A DNA stretch of 64,000 bases from a bacterium 1XD42-76 (lineage in GTDB: Bacteria > Bacillota > Clostridia > Lachnospirales > Lachnospiraceae), in contig QZDW01000004.1 in the NCBI GenBank assembly GCA_009917545.1, positions 1 to 64,000 on the forward strand, read 5' to 3'. The position numbers and the translations under genes were made by a program. This document shows positions 34,535 to 43,144 of this stretch, piece by piece (position 1 is the first letter of the stretch; each line of letters begins with the position of its first letter). Under the pieces are notes generated by a model. It ran no database searches. It saw only the letters and a list, made by a program, of their open reading frames with translations, and was not told where the DNA came from.

Positions 34535-35287
34535 TCAACGATAACATCCGAGTTTTACCATTATCCGTCCCTTTTTCGTCTCCCCCCGGAGGCCCAGGAA
34601 ACGGAATTTACCAATCCCGCGAATGGACAGCACATCGTGTTCCTTCAATCCCCTGCTTGGCTCTGTCACAGCAGCCCCATTCAGGAATACTTTCTCCCCT
34701 TCAATATATGCAACAGCCTTAGAGCGCGAAACACGTCCCGCGAGCGCCACGATTGCGTCCAGTCTTAGTGAGCTCACACTGCCGCTAAGTTCCTCAAGCT
34801 TTGGACTCAGGAAAGTACGGTCTCCTTCATAGAACTCTGCTGTCACATTGGTATGTCTGACCTCGGTCAGATTTTCCATCAGATAACGGCTCATCCCGCT
34901 CATAACAAATACATAGGCCCCAGTCTCATCAAGCAGGATATCCCCGACGACCGAGCGCTCAATACCAAGTCCCATGACAGCACCCAGAAAATCCCTGTGG
35001 TCGAGATTCTCGGCAAAGCGGACGTTCCTCGGCGACACTCTGAGACAGTCGAACGGCGGATTAGAAAGCGATTCCTCATAGGATGGAAGAAAACAGACAA
35101 CCTTCCGCTCTGCTTCCTCATACCCGCCGTCCATAACATACCGTACCGGCGGCAGGCCGGAAATACTGCGGAAAATTGTCTGTTCATTTAAACTCAGAAA
35201 ATCCGTATTGACGGGGATATCCCGTGAAAAGCAATTCCCCGCTAATTCCTGTATTCTCTTTTTGAAAAGCTGTTCCTCTTTTCCCAT
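34535..35287 (-). CDS. YlmH family S4-domain RNA-binding protein
   Basis: A 250-aa protein with an N-terminal YlmH domain (FCFSRDIPVNTDFLSLNEQT-like start region, then YVMDGGYEEAERKVVCFLPS) and a C-terminal S4 RNA-binding domain (RLDAIVALAGRVSRSKAVAY, FLNGAAVTEPSRGLKEHDVL). Relatives of YlmH act on stalled ribosome complexes and sit next to sepF in most Firmicutes. Here sepF lies 9 bp upstream. The start is at the ATG 35287, preceded by AAGAGAAG. Confidence 0.9.
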   Translation of the reverse strand: MGKEEQLFKKRIQELAGNCFSRDIPVNTDFLSLNEQTIFRSISGLPPVRYVMDGGYEEAERKVVCFLPSYEESLSNPPFDCLRVSPRNVRFAENLDHRDFLGAVMGLGIERSVVGDILLDETGAYVFVMSGMSRYLMENLTEVRHTNVTAEFYEGDRTFLSPKLEELSGSVSSLRLDAIVALAGRVSRSKAVAYIEGEKVFLNGAAVTEPSRGLKEHDVLSIRGIGKFRFLGLRGETKKGRIMVKLGCYR

Positions 35288-35296
35288 ATGCTTCTC

Positions 35297-35830
35297 TTAC
35301 AAGTGAATTTTCATGCCGGAAACATCCATACCACTGTTCGTAATCAGATCCTGAAAATCACCCGACAGCTCAACCGACTGCGGAGTGGCGATAAATATGT
35401 AATCTGATATTTTCTGTAGATTCCCATTCATGGAATAGGTAGAGCCGGACGTAAAGTCAATAATTCTCTGCGCAACCTCTGTATGGAGTCCTTCCATGTG
35501 GATGACCACAGACTTTCCGGCCAGAAGATAATCACAGATCTCCTTTGAATCATCAAGCGAGGTCGGCTTAATAAGAGACAACTCCATGCCGCGATGCATG
35601 GATACCACCTTACTGCCGCTGCTGCGGTTTGATGAGCGTGCAGAAAATTTGGGCTTGGGCGGTTCCTCTTCCTCATAATCGTCGTAATCTTCCGTACTGC
35701 TGTTCCGCCTCGCAAAGCTGCTCTTCCTGGCAGGCCTGTCCTCTTCCTCGTAATCGTCATCTAAAAAGTAATCGTCATCGTCGTCATCGTTTAAGCGCAT
35801 GGTATCCATCAGCTTACTCAGAAAACTCAT
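35297..35830 (-). CDS. sepF: Cell division protein SepF
   Basis: A 177-aa FtsZ membrane-anchoring division protein. The N-terminus MSFLSKLMDTMRLN is the amphipathic membrane-binding helix; an acidic linker rich in Asp/Glu/Tyr follows (about residues 17-75). The C-terminal SepF fold has ISLVKPTSL-type sequence (LSLIKPTSLDDSKEICDYLL), VVIHMEGLHTEVAQRIIDFT and FIATPQSVELSGDF. GGAGAG lies 7 bases before the chosen ATG. It is flanked by yggS and ylmH, the classic order. Confidence 0.95.
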   Translation of the reverse strand: MSFLSKLMDTMRLNDDDDDDYFLDDDYEEEDRPARKSSFARRNSSTEDYDDYEEEEPPKPKFSARSSNRSSGSKVVSMHRGMELSLIKPTSLDDSKEICDYLLAGKSVVIHMEGLHTEVAQRIIDFTSGSTYSMNGNLQKISDYIFIATPQSVELSGDFQDLITNSGMDVSGMKIHL

Positions 35831-35847
35831 ACTTGCTCTCTCCAATC

Positions 35848-36525
35848 TTATCTGGAACCGAAAATACCAGTTCCAACTCTAATCATGGTTGCACCTTCCT
35901 CGACAGCTACTTCAAAATCTCCTGTCATTCCCATAGAAAGCACACTCATAGTACCATTATCAATGTTTTTACTTTTGATGTCAACATATAATTGGTACAA
36001 ATCTTTAAAATATTTCCGATTTTCTTGTGCATTTTCGACATTTGGCGCAATCGTCATCAGTCCTTTGACACAAATATGCGGAAAACAGACGATTTTTCTC
36101 AGTGCTTCCTCCGTCTCTTCAAGATAGAAACCAAACTTGCTTTCCTCTCTGGCGGCATTTACCTCTAAAAGGATCTGCGCTGTAAACTCCCTCTTGGAGG
36201 CCTCCTTTTCAATCCGTTCAGCCAGGTGCAGGCTGTCCACAGAATGAATGAGAACCGTCTTATCCAGAACCTGATGTACTTTATTCGTCTGCAGGTGTCC
36301 GATCATATGAAACCGGCAGTCCTCGGGCATATGTGGATACTTGTCCACAATCTCCTGAACCTTATTCTCGCCAAAATCCCGCATGCCAAGGTCATATGCC
36401 GCCTTTAACATGGCAATTGGTTTGGTTTTACTCACTGCAATTAATGTGATATCTTTGGGATCCCGATTGCTGCGGGCACATGCCGCCTCAATGCGGGCCT
36501 TTATTTCTGCTATTTTTTTCTCCAT
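35848..36525 (-). CDS. yggS: YggS family pyridoxal phosphate-binding protein
   Basis: A 225-aa PLP-homeostasis protein (PLPBP family). ITLIAVSKTKPIAML carries the PLP-binding lysine (SKTK, about residue 36); other family motifs are DFGENKVQEIVDKYPHM, FHMIGHLQTNKVHQV, VNAAREESKFGFYLE and LSMGMTGDFEVAVEEGATMI plus RVGTGIFGSR at the end. The start at 36525 (MEKKIAEIKARI) has GGAGGG upstream at 10 bases. It lies upstream of sepF as in most Firmicutes. Confidence 0.95.
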   Translation of the reverse strand: MEKKIAEIKARIEAACARSNRDPKDITLIAVSKTKPIAMLKAAYDLGMRDFGENKVQEIVDKYPHMPEDCRFHMIGHLQTNKVHQVLDKTVLIHSVDSLHLAERIEKEASKREFTAQILLEVNAAREESKFGFYLEETEEALRKIVCFPHICVKGLMTIAPNVENAQENRKYFKDLYQLYVDIKSKNIDNGTMSVLSMGMTGDFEVAVEEGATMIRVGTGIFGSR

Positions 36526-36601
36526 CCAAAACTGCCCTCCAATCCTGTAAACACTCCGTGTCATTCTCCCATGAATCCTTGTCAGCCAAACAGGCATGGA
36601 A

Positions 36602-38014
36602 TTACTGATAGATCAGATAATTCTCATGTTCCACAGCCGCTGCGTCCAGCACAATGTGGTCGTAGACAGAAAGCCCGTAGCTTGTTCCCTTTTTTATCGT
36701 ATAATATTCGTCGTTTGACGTGAGCACCTCAATCCTGCGAAATGCCGTGTAACCACGGTTAATATTATACACACCCTGAAGCGGTGAAGTAATACCGATC
36801 TGGAAACGGTCCTGGGAATCATTTTTTATAATATAATCTCCCGCCTTCAGCTCACTTCCTTCTCCCGCATTTACATAATAATATTCCTCATCTGTGTAAT
36901 AAATATCCGGATTCACAAGCGTGATACTGGCTTTGCCGTCCTCGCCATATACTTCCTTATAAAAGCCGACGATAGCGTCATTCTCGGATTTGACGACAAA
37001 GCCTTTGGGAACCAGGAAAAAATCCTTGGTCGCAACAGAGCTTCTGGGAATCTTTAAGCCCCTGACAGCCTCTGTGACAATCTCGAAATCCACATAACGG
37101 TCCGAGACAAACTGGTCTACCAGATATTTGGAAAAATCCAGTCTCCCATACAATTTACCATCCGCACCCGTGAGGGTCGAATAGGCAGCATCTGTCTGCA
37201 GGCTGTGGCTGCTGAATTTGACCGTCAGCGCTGTATTGCCGTTATAAAGAGCCGCATCCTCCTCGGTCAGAGGGAACACGATACTCCAGTCTCCCGAGGT
37301 GATGAGCTTATAGGCAGGCGCCCCGATCTCCACGCGGGAACCGGATTTGGCCGCCACCTTTTTTACATAGTTTGTTTTGTTAAACATCTCCTCTGTCACC
37401 TGGGACGGGAGCAAAGTTTCCATTTCGTCAATCGTATAGGAAACAATACCGGAAGCGTCAGATCTGGCCTGTTCAAAATTGATTCCCATCTCGTTGATCA
37501 CGCTGTCCAGGTTCCTCAGTGCATCAATGTTCACATACTCGAGAACTGCGGAATCCAGAGTGTATTTGATCCCGTAAACTTCCTTAAATCGTTCGTTCGT
37601 AAACCCTTGGCTGAATACAGAGAGCTGCTTCTTAAGAGAGCTCAGATTTTCCTTTGACAATGACGTATCGTCTTCCGCACGCTCTGCCAGAAGCTTGGAG
37701 AGCGCTCCTGTCTCATCAATCGAATAGATCCGCGTACCCACAGCCGCTTTCTTCCCTTCCCGCAGATAGTAGTTAATGTTACCTGCATGTTCCGTATATT
37801 TCGTTACCTCTTCTCTGAAAATAATTCCCGTATAGCGCTTATCATTGACGATACCGCCCTCCACGACCTCATAAAACTCGATCTTATCGCGTTTCAAATA
37901 TGTATACACATAAAAGGAGATGTAAATGAAAATCAGCGCAAAAATAATCATCCCCACATTGATATTCAGGGGACGGCGGTATCTTACCACTTTTTTATTT
38001 CTTTGCTTCGCCAT
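36602..38014 (-). CDS. HlyD-like membrane protein of the sepF cluster
   Basis: A 470-aa protein with a single N-terminal transmembrane helix (VGMIIFALIFIYISFYVYTY) and a large extracellular part. The membrane-proximal region (YEVVEGGIVNDKRYTGIIFR) and C-terminal beta-rich part resemble HlyD/periplasmic adaptor folds. It is well known as a neighbour of yggS-sepF in Lachnospiraceae-type genomes, but its function is not established; a role in division or wall traffic is inferred from context. It is the first gene of the operon, with promoter 38065-38093. GAGGGG precedes the ATG. Confidence 0.75.
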   Translation of the reverse strand: MAKQRNKKVVRYRRPLNINVGMIIFALIFIYISFYVYTYLKRDKIEFYEVVEGGIVNDKRYTGIIFREEVTKYTEHAGNINYYLREGKKAAVGTRIYSIDETGALSKLLAERAEDDTSLSKENLSSLKKQLSVFSQGFTNERFKEVYGIKYTLDSAVLEYVNIDALRNLDSVINEMGINFEQARSDASGIVSYTIDEMETLLPSQVTEEMFNKTNYVKKVAAKSGSRVEIGAPAYKLITSGDWSIVFPLTEEDAALYNGNTALTVKFSSHSLQTDAAYSTLTGADGKLYGRLDFSKYLVDQFVSDRYVDFEIVTEAVRGLKIPRSSVATKDFFLVPKGFVVKSENDAIVGFYKEVYGEDGKASITLVNPDIYYTDEEYYYVNAGEGSELKAGDYIIKNDSQDRFQIGITSPLQGVYNINRGYTAFRRIEVLTSNDEYYTIKKGTSYGLSVYDHIVLDAAAVEHENYLIYQ

Positions 38015-38064
38015 AACGGATACCCCTCGTCCTGCAGTTAAAGATCATTGACTGCATTTCGTCT

Positions 38065-38093
38065 ATTATATATGCTGCGTCTGAAAAAATCAA
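38065..38093 (-). promoter_or_regulatory. Promoter of the HlyD-like/yggS/sepF/aroB/lspA operon
   Basis: On the minus strand TTGATT (38088-38093) lies 17 bp from TATAAT (38065-38070), about 50 bp before the first gene. Tight spacing or overlaps down to 30696 suggest that eight genes share it. Confidence 0.75.
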
Positions 38094-38143
38094 GCATCAG
38101 CCCGCGCAAAGCGTTTTATATCACAAGAAACACTTTTTCGCGA

Positions 38144-38187
38144 TACAAAAAAATGGCATAAACAAAAAACCGCTTGTCTATGCCATT
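38144..38187 (-). terminator. Terminator of the P-loop gene
   Basis: On the minus strand AATGGCATAGACAA pairs with TTGTTTATGCCATT (a 14-bp stem with one wobble, arms within 38152-38187) and is followed by a run of T (38145-38151). It isolates the 38262 gene from the next operon. Confidence 0.85.
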
Positions 38188-38261
38188 AATCACGAATATT
38201 CCCTTCAAAGCCGCGTTACAAAGAGGCGTTTGGATCCAGTTATCATTGAAAGAGCCGTCAT

Positions 38262-38681
38262 TTACAGGGCCATCAGAACCATATCCTTTGTACATTCCGG
38301 AAGTTCATCCTTGTCAAGAGATACACTTAAAACAAAATCCACATGATATTTTGTACTGATCTGATCTAATTCAGTAACCACATCACTGATATCCTCTCCT
38401 TCCATGCAGGAAAGCTTAAGGAAACTGTCGAGATACATTACCTCCAGATCATGATCCTGGGAAATGATTCCGCACACAAAACCAATGAAGCCTTCTGGAC
38501 TATGTACCAGAAATTCAGCGACATTAATCAAGCGGATCCGGTTATTCAGCTCATACATATGCTTCGAGCTCTTGTCCAAATATACGATGGAACCCTTGGA
38601 TTCCTTGACTGCCTTATTTGCCATATCTAACAGGTGTTTTGTTTTCCCTTTTCCTTTTTTACCAGCGATGATCTGAACCAT
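38262..38681 (-). CDS. Small P-loop protein, function unknown
   Basis: A 139-aa cytosolic protein. QIIAGKKGKGKTKHLLDMAN at residues 3-22 is a Walker A-like loop (GKKGKGKT). IVYLDKSSKHMYELN and LEVMYLDSFLKLSC resemble the alternating beta-strand/helix order of small P-loop ATPases; the last may hold a Walker B-like aspartate. Some databases name such proteins after PilT, but no pilus genes are near and the similarity is only to the loop. It is monocistronic with a good promoter and terminator. A perfect AAGGAGGAG site precedes the ATG. Confidence 0.7.
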   Translation of the reverse strand: MVQIIAGKKGKGKTKHLLDMANKAVKESKGSIVYLDKSSKHMYELNNRIRLINVAEFLVHSPEGFIGFVCGIISQDHDLEVMYLDSFLKLSCMEGEDISDVVTELDQISTKYHVDFVLSVSLDKDELPECTKDMVLMAL

Positions 38682-38740
38682 AATGATCTCCTCCTTGGGT
38701 TTTATATAATTTGTATAAAAAGTCGTTTCTATATGATATG

Positions 38741-38769
38741 ATTATAGACTATTTACTGAAAAAAAGCAA
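38741..38769 (-). promoter_or_regulatory. Promoter of the P-loop gene
   Basis: On the minus strand TTGCTT (38764-38769) lies 17 bp from TATAAT (38741-38746), only a few bases after the dacA stop. The leader is about 50 nt. Confidence 0.7.
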
Positions 38770-38772
38770 CGA

Positions 38773-39771
38773 CTAATTGACAATTTTAGAAATTATCTTT
38801 GTCATGTCCTGATATAGTTCACTGCGGCTGGACGCTTTCATGATGACGGATACATATTCCTGCATCCCCTCCGTGCGGCTTCCCATGACGAGACAATAGC
38901 CTGCAGCCTGTGTCGTCCCCGTCTTACCTCCAAAAACAGACAGGCCTTTCGGCGTCTCTGTCTTGCCGTTCATATAATAATTCCCCACTGTCCAAGTCAG
39001 GCTTTTGGCCTGCCCGTCTGCTCCAGTCAAATCTGCCGTATAGGAGCCTGTGCCTATGACCTCGCGGAATTTATCATATTTTAAGGCCTCATGGAACATG
39101 AGATACAAATCATAAGCTGTCGTATAATGGCTGGCGTCTGTAAGCCCGTTCGCATTTGCAAAATGTGTCCCCGTAGCCCCTATTTTCCATGCCTCCTCAT
39201 TCATCCTGTCAACAAAGGCCTCGATCGACCCATCCATGTGGACGGCAATCGCATTTGCCGCATCATTTCCGGATGGCATCATCAGCCCATATAATAACGA
39301 TTCCAAGGAAATCTGATCTCCGGGAACAATGCCAGCCATCGAGGAGCCGGACTCGTTAATAATAGCGGCATCTGTCACTGTCACCATATCATCGAGATTT
39401 CCATACTTCAGGGTCAAAAGGGCTGTCATAATCTTTGTCGTACTGGCCGGATTCATGCGCTCAAGCGCATTTTGGCAAAACAACGCTTCGCCGCCGTTAA
39501 GCTTTAGCACAGCGGCCGCTTCTGCTGTCAGATCTTCTTCCGCCCCGCTTTCTCTGCCAATCACACAGATATCCTCAGCAAAGGCCGGAAAAGACTCCGT
39601 GTGTGTATCCTCTTCAAAAGCCCAGAGCCGCTCCTCAAACGAGTACTCCTGTACCAGAGGCTTCTTTTGACAACCGCATGCAGCAGCTGCCATAAAAAAC
39701 ACCAGAAGTATAAACCTCATACAGCGGCTCTGTCCTGTTTTTCTGTTACTTACTTGTACATTTCTCTCCAT
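38773..39771 (-). CDS. D-alanyl-D-alanine carboxypeptidase (DacA/DacF type)
   Basis: A 332-aa penicillin-binding protein of the S11 family that trims the terminal D-Ala of peptidoglycan stems. The N-terminal signal (MRFILLVFFMAAAACGC) carries a lipobox-like Cys. The active-site motifs are complete: SxxK in NPASTTKIMTALLTL (about residue 107), SGN in MMPSGNDAANAIA (about 165) and KTG in FGGKTGTTQAAGYC (about 278). It lacks the extra C-terminal beta domain and amphipathic anchor of E. coli PBP5, so lipid or signal anchoring is likely. Its ATG lies 22 bp inside the mgsA end with GGAGAT upstream. It is the last gene of the envelope operon. Confidence 0.92.
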   Translation of the reverse strand: MERNVQVSNRKTGQSRCMRFILLVFFMAAAACGCQKKPLVQEYSFEERLWAFEEDTHTESFPAFAEDICVIGRESGAEEDLTAEAAAVLKLNGGEALFCQNALERMNPASTTKIMTALLTLKYGNLDDMVTVTDAAIINESGSSMAGIVPGDQISLESLLYGLMMPSGNDAANAIAVHMDGSIEAFVDRMNEEAWKIGATGTHFANANGLTDASHYTTAYDLYLMFHEALKYDKFREVIGTGSYTADLTGADGQAKSLTWTVGNYYMNGKTETPKGLSVFGGKTGTTQAAGYCLVMGSRTEGMQEYVSVIMKASSRSELYQDMTKIISKIVN

Positions 39772-40145
39772 TCCAGATCTCCGCGGTCTAATGCCTTGAT
39801 TAAAAGCTCTGCCGTAGCCACATTTGTCGCCAGCGGCACATTGTGGATATCACACAGCCTGACTGCCTTATTTACATCCGGCTCATGCGATTTGGGTGAA
39901 AGCGGATCTCTCAGGAAAACGACGAGATCCATGTCGTTATTTTCTATCTGCGCTCCCATCTGCTGCTCGCCCCCCAGATGGCCCGGCAGAAATTTGTGAA
40001 TGTTGAGATTCGTTACTTCTTCAATCAGCTTGCCGGTCGTTCCGGTAGCATAGAGGGTGTGCTTACATAAAATTCCCTTGTAAGCGATGCAGAAATTCTG
40101 CATCAGTTTTTTCTTGGAGTCATGCGCAACCAGTCCTACGTTCAT
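39750..40145 (-). CDS. mgsA: Methylglyoxal synthase
   Basis: A 131-aa enzyme that converts dihydroxyacetone phosphate to methylglyoxal plus phosphate, a phosphate-releasing overflow route. MNVGLVAHDSKKKLM starts the fold; LYATGTTGKLIEE binds phosphate, and LPGHLGGEQQMGAQI carries the catalytic aspartate environment together with VVFLRDPLSPKSHEPDV. Full length. It lies 3 bp after rodA and overlaps dacA; AGGAGG precedes the ATG. Co-location with rodA is common in Lachnospiraceae-like genomes. Confidence 0.95.
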   Translation of the reverse strand: MNVGLVAHDSKKKLMQNFCIAYKGILCKHTLYATGTTGKLIEEVTNLNIHKFLPGHLGGEQQMGAQIENNDMDLVVFLRDPLSPKSHEPDVNKAVRLCDIHNVPLATNVATAELLIKALDRGDLEWREMYK

Positions 40146-40148
40146 AAG

Positions 40149-41279
40149 CTATACCTCCTGTTTTGTTTGCTGAAGTCCGACATTTAATATAATACCTATT
40201 CCTATATAAAGACTTACCAGAGAGCTTACACCATAACTGACAAATGGAAGCGGCAGGCCGGTATTTGGGAAAATACCGGTCGCCACCGCAATGTTGGTAA
40301 ACGCCTGGAACCCCACCAGGGCTGCCATACCAGTACAAAGAAGCCTGCCGGACAGATCTCCGGCTTTCCCTGCCATCCTGAGACACTCATAAATAAATAG
40401 AAGAAACAATATGAGTACAATCATACAGCCCACAAATCCAAGTTCCTCCCCAATGACTGAAAAAATAAAATCTGTGTGCTCCTCTGATAAGAAATTCCCA
40501 TTTTTAACGGAAATAGCCGTGTCATTAAACAAGCCCTTTCCGTAAAGCATTCCCGAACCGATCGCCATCTCCGAATTATCCTGCTGGAGATTTAACTCCG
40601 CATATTTCTCAGGATTGACAAAGGCCAGGATCCGGTTGACCTGATACCCTTTAATGAATGGCACCAGATCAAGCTGCGCCAGATACAAAACAACTGCCAG
40701 CAAAGGGATCATAACTGCAACCGAGCCGAAAATCCATTTATAGCTGATCCCAGCGATAAAAACCAGACAAAGAATGAAAAACGCGATAACGATACTGGTG
40801 GACAGATCCGGCTGCTCCACGATAAGTAACAGCGGAATTGCTGCTAACAAAGCAAGAACTACAAGTGTCGAAAACCGGTTGATCTTTTCCTGGTTCTTTT
40901 GCAGATACCAGGAAAAGAACAGAATCAGTCCAATCTTTACAAATTCGGACGGCTGGAGCCGACCGAGGACAGGAAGCGTAATCCACCTTCGGGAGCCGCC
41001 TCCCGTGCCGCCCAGCTGTCCGGTCAGCATGACTGCCGCTAGAATGCCGATACATCCCAGGTATACAATCCACGAAAGCTTCATAATATAGTGATAATTA
41101 ATCAGGCAGAAGATCAGAGCCATAAGGAGTCCGCCGAACAGTCCGATCAACTGCCTCCTGGTATAGTTTAAATCTCCGTTGACCGCACTGTTGATGACCA
41201 GAACACCGATAACATTTAAGGCTATCACACAGAACAGAAGCCGGAAATTAAAGTTTCTGAAATTGTATTCTGAAATCAT
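40149..41279 (-). CDS. rodA: Rod shape-determining protein RodA (SEDS glycosyltransferase)
   Basis: A 376-aa polytopic membrane protein of the SEDS family, with about ten predicted helices. It polymerises glycan strands together with PBP2 during side-wall growth. Landmarks are the extracellular loop motif LPVLGRLQPSEFVKIGLILF, DLSTSIVIAFFILCLVFIAG, and the C-terminal FIFSVIGEELGFVGCMIVLI and GLPLPFVSYGVSSLVSLYIG. The Asp/Glu-rich positions expected for the catalytic site are present. The start overlaps the minE stop (TAATG). Confidence 0.93.
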   Translation of the reverse strand: MISEYNFRNFNFRLLFCVIALNVIGVLVINSAVNGDLNYTRRQLIGLFGGLLMALIFCLINYHYIMKLSWIVYLGCIGILAAVMLTGQLGGTGGGSRRWITLPVLGRLQPSEFVKIGLILFFSWYLQKNQEKINRFSTLVVLALLAAIPLLLIVEQPDLSTSIVIAFFILCLVFIAGISYKWIFGSVAVMIPLLAVVLYLAQLDLVPFIKGYQVNRILAFVNPEKYAELNLQQDNSEMAIGSGMLYGKGLFNDTAISVKNGNFLSEEHTDFIFSVIGEELGFVGCMIVLILFLLFIYECLRMAGKAGDLSGRLLCTGMAALVGFQAFTNIAVATGIFPNTGLPLPFVSYGVSSLVSLYIGIGIILNVGLQQTKQEV

Positions 41280-41560
41280 TAAAGATAAATCCCCTTGGTA
41301 AGTAAGACACGGACAGGGATACTGGCATAAAGGACAGGAAGGCGTTTGTCTGTTCCTTTCTCCTCTACCTGCGTGATCTTGATCTCCAGCCCATCCGTAT
41401 CAATCTCCATGTACTTTGATATGACCTTTATCATATCATCTTTTAGCATTTCCAAAATCTCCGGCGTGCATCCGGCCCGGTCAGAAACCAGGAGAAACTG
41501 TAGTCTCCTTTTGGCAATGCTTCCGGAATTCCGCTTGGTCAGGATTTCAAAAAGATTCAT
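41279..41560 (-). CDS. minE: Cell division topological specificity factor MinE
   Basis: A 93-aa protein that stimulates MinD ATPase and keeps MinC off midcell. LQFLLVSDRAGCTPEILEML is the MinD-binding helix region and KVISKYMEIDTDGLEIKIT the topological specificity domain. Full length. It follows minD by 2 bp in the order minC-minD-minE. Many Firmicutes use DivIVA instead, so MinE here suggests an oscillating Min system. Confidence 0.93.
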   Translation of the reverse strand: MNLFEILTKRNSGSIAKRRLQFLLVSDRAGCTPEILEMLKDDMIKVISKYMEIDTDGLEIKITQVEEKGTDKRLPVLYASIPVRVLLTKGIYL

Positions 41561-41562
41561 GC

Positions 41563-42354
41563 CTATGCCCGCTTTAAGAAGCCGGTAAATTTTGTGAAAA
41601 AGCCCTTGCCCCTCTCAAGCTCCATTAGGGGCACCTCCTGACCGAGCACCCGCCTGCAGATATTGAGATAGGCCTGTCCGGCGAAGGGATTCATCCCTAC
41701 GAGCGGCTCGCCCTGATTCGTGGAAATCACGATCTCCTCATCATCGGGGATCGCTCCCAGGACAGGCAGGCCCAGGATATCTGTTACATCCTCGATGGAC
41801 ATCATATCTCCCCGGCGTACCATATCCATACGGATCCGGTTGACGATTAACTCCGCCCGCGTGATTTCATTGGCCTCTAAGAGGCCGACAATACGGTCGG
41901 CGTCACGGATTGCAGACACTTCGGGAGTCGTTACTACAAAAGCCCTGTCCGCGCCTGCAATGGCATTTTTAAACCCCTGTTCAATGCCGGCCGGGCAGTC
42001 TAATAAAATATAGGCAAATTCTTCTCTCAGATCCTCCACTAACTTCTTCATCTGACCGGGAGTCACGGAGGACTTATCTCTGGTCTGAGCGGAGGGAAGT
42101 AAAAACAGGTTCGGATATCTTTTGTCTTTTATAAGGGCTTGCTTCATACGGCAGTTTCCCTCCACTACGTCCACAAGATTGTAGACGATGCGGTTTTCCA
42201 GCCCCATTACCACGTCAAGGTTCCTCAGTCCGATATCGGTATCAATAAGGACCACCTTTTCACCCAGCATGGCAAGGCCGGTTCCGACATTCGCAGAGGT
42301 TGTTGTCTTGCCTACACCCCCTTTACCGGATGTAATCACAATGACTTCACTCAT
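41563..42354 (-). CDS. minD: Septum site-determining ATPase MinD
   Basis: A 263-aa ParA/MinD ATPase. VITSGKGGVGKTTTSANVGT is the deviant Walker A; VLIDTDIGLRNLDVVMGLE, LLDCPAGIEQGFKNAI and the C-terminal amphipathic tail (GKGFFTKFTGFLKRA), which binds membrane, are all present. It recruits MinC and is paced by MinE. AGGAGGATATTC precedes the ATG. Confidence 0.96.
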   Translation of the reverse strand: MSEVIVITSGKGGVGKTTTSANVGTGLAMLGEKVVLIDTDIGLRNLDVVMGLENRIVYNLVDVVEGNCRMKQALIKDKRYPNLFLLPSAQTRDKSSVTPGQMKKLVEDLREEFAYILLDCPAGIEQGFKNAIAGADRAFVVTTPEVSAIRDADRIVGLLEANEITRAELIVNRIRMDMVRRGDMMSIEDVTDILGLPVLGAIPDDEEIVISTNQGEPLVGMNPFAGQAYLNICRRVLGQEVPLMELERGKGFFTKFTGFLKRA

Positions 42355-42460
42355 AAGAATATCCTCCTGTATTCAGTTGTTTCCCGCAACTGCTTATGCC
42401 TGCACAGTTACTTATTTTTTACCTTTCTATTTTACAGGAAAAACAGAAATATTTCCAGTA

Positions 42461-43126
42461 TTAAATGAAATTTAATGCGCTTAAAAAACTTTTTTTCATA
42501 GCTTCGAGACAAATTCGTCCGTTTTCTACAAGAATCATCATCGGTCCACGCCCCAGAGGCCGTCCCCGCTCCGCCCGCTCAAGGGAAAGTTCTGCGATCT
42601 TCACCTGTGAGGGCGCCATTTCCAGAGCTACGATTACAGAATTCATATTGCCGGTGACCCCTGCGCTTACCGCTCCTTTCAGGCTCCCAAGGACAATTAC
42701 ATTACCTTTTGCCACAATCTTGGCACCCCTCTCCACATCGCCGATGACAACGATACTGGCCTCGGATTCCAGCACATCCCCGCTTTTTAAGTCTCCCCTG
42801 TAGAATTGCCCTGTCTGTGAGGACAGCTCCAGAAGCTTTTCATTCAGTGCCTTCTCACAGCGTTCGATCCGTTCCGCATCCGTATCCAGGAGACATAGGA
42901 TCTCAATATTGGAATTTTCCGTGATCGTATTTACAATCTGGAACTCTTCTGCCGAAGTCAAATCCCTCCCCTCCAGTGTCAGTGTCATCTGGACCGCTCC
43001 CCAGAATCTGGCTGTCTCCTTAAATTTGGCAGCCAGAGCTTTTAAAAGCTCATAAAATGGTATCGTATGATCCAGATAGACGGTAAGCCCCGCCTTATTC
43101 CCTTTAATGACAACATAATTATGCAC
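42461..43126 (-). CDS. minC: Septum site-determining protein MinC
   Basis: A 221-aa FtsZ antagonist. The N-terminal domain starts MHNYVVIKGNKAGLTVYLDH; the C-terminal beta-helix domain contains FYRGDLKSGDVLESEASIVV, GDVERGAKIVAKGNVIVLGS and AGVTGNMNSVIVALEMAPSQ. Together with MinD it forms copolymers. The start is a GTG (43124-43126) with a strong GGAGGGGGG nearby. It lies 18 bp after the PBP2 stop. Confidence 0.93.
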   Translation of the reverse strand: MHNYVVIKGNKAGLTVYLDHTIPFYELLKALAAKFKETARFWGAVQMTLTLEGRDLTSAEEFQIVNTITENSNIEILCLLDTDAERIERCEKALNEKLLELSSQTGQFYRGDLKSGDVLESEASIVVIGDVERGAKIVAKGNVIVLGSLKGAVSAGVTGNMNSVIVALEMAPSQVKIAELSLERAERGRPLGRGPMMILVENGRICLEAMKKSFLSALNFI

Positions 43127-43144
43127 GATCGATGCCCCCCTCCA

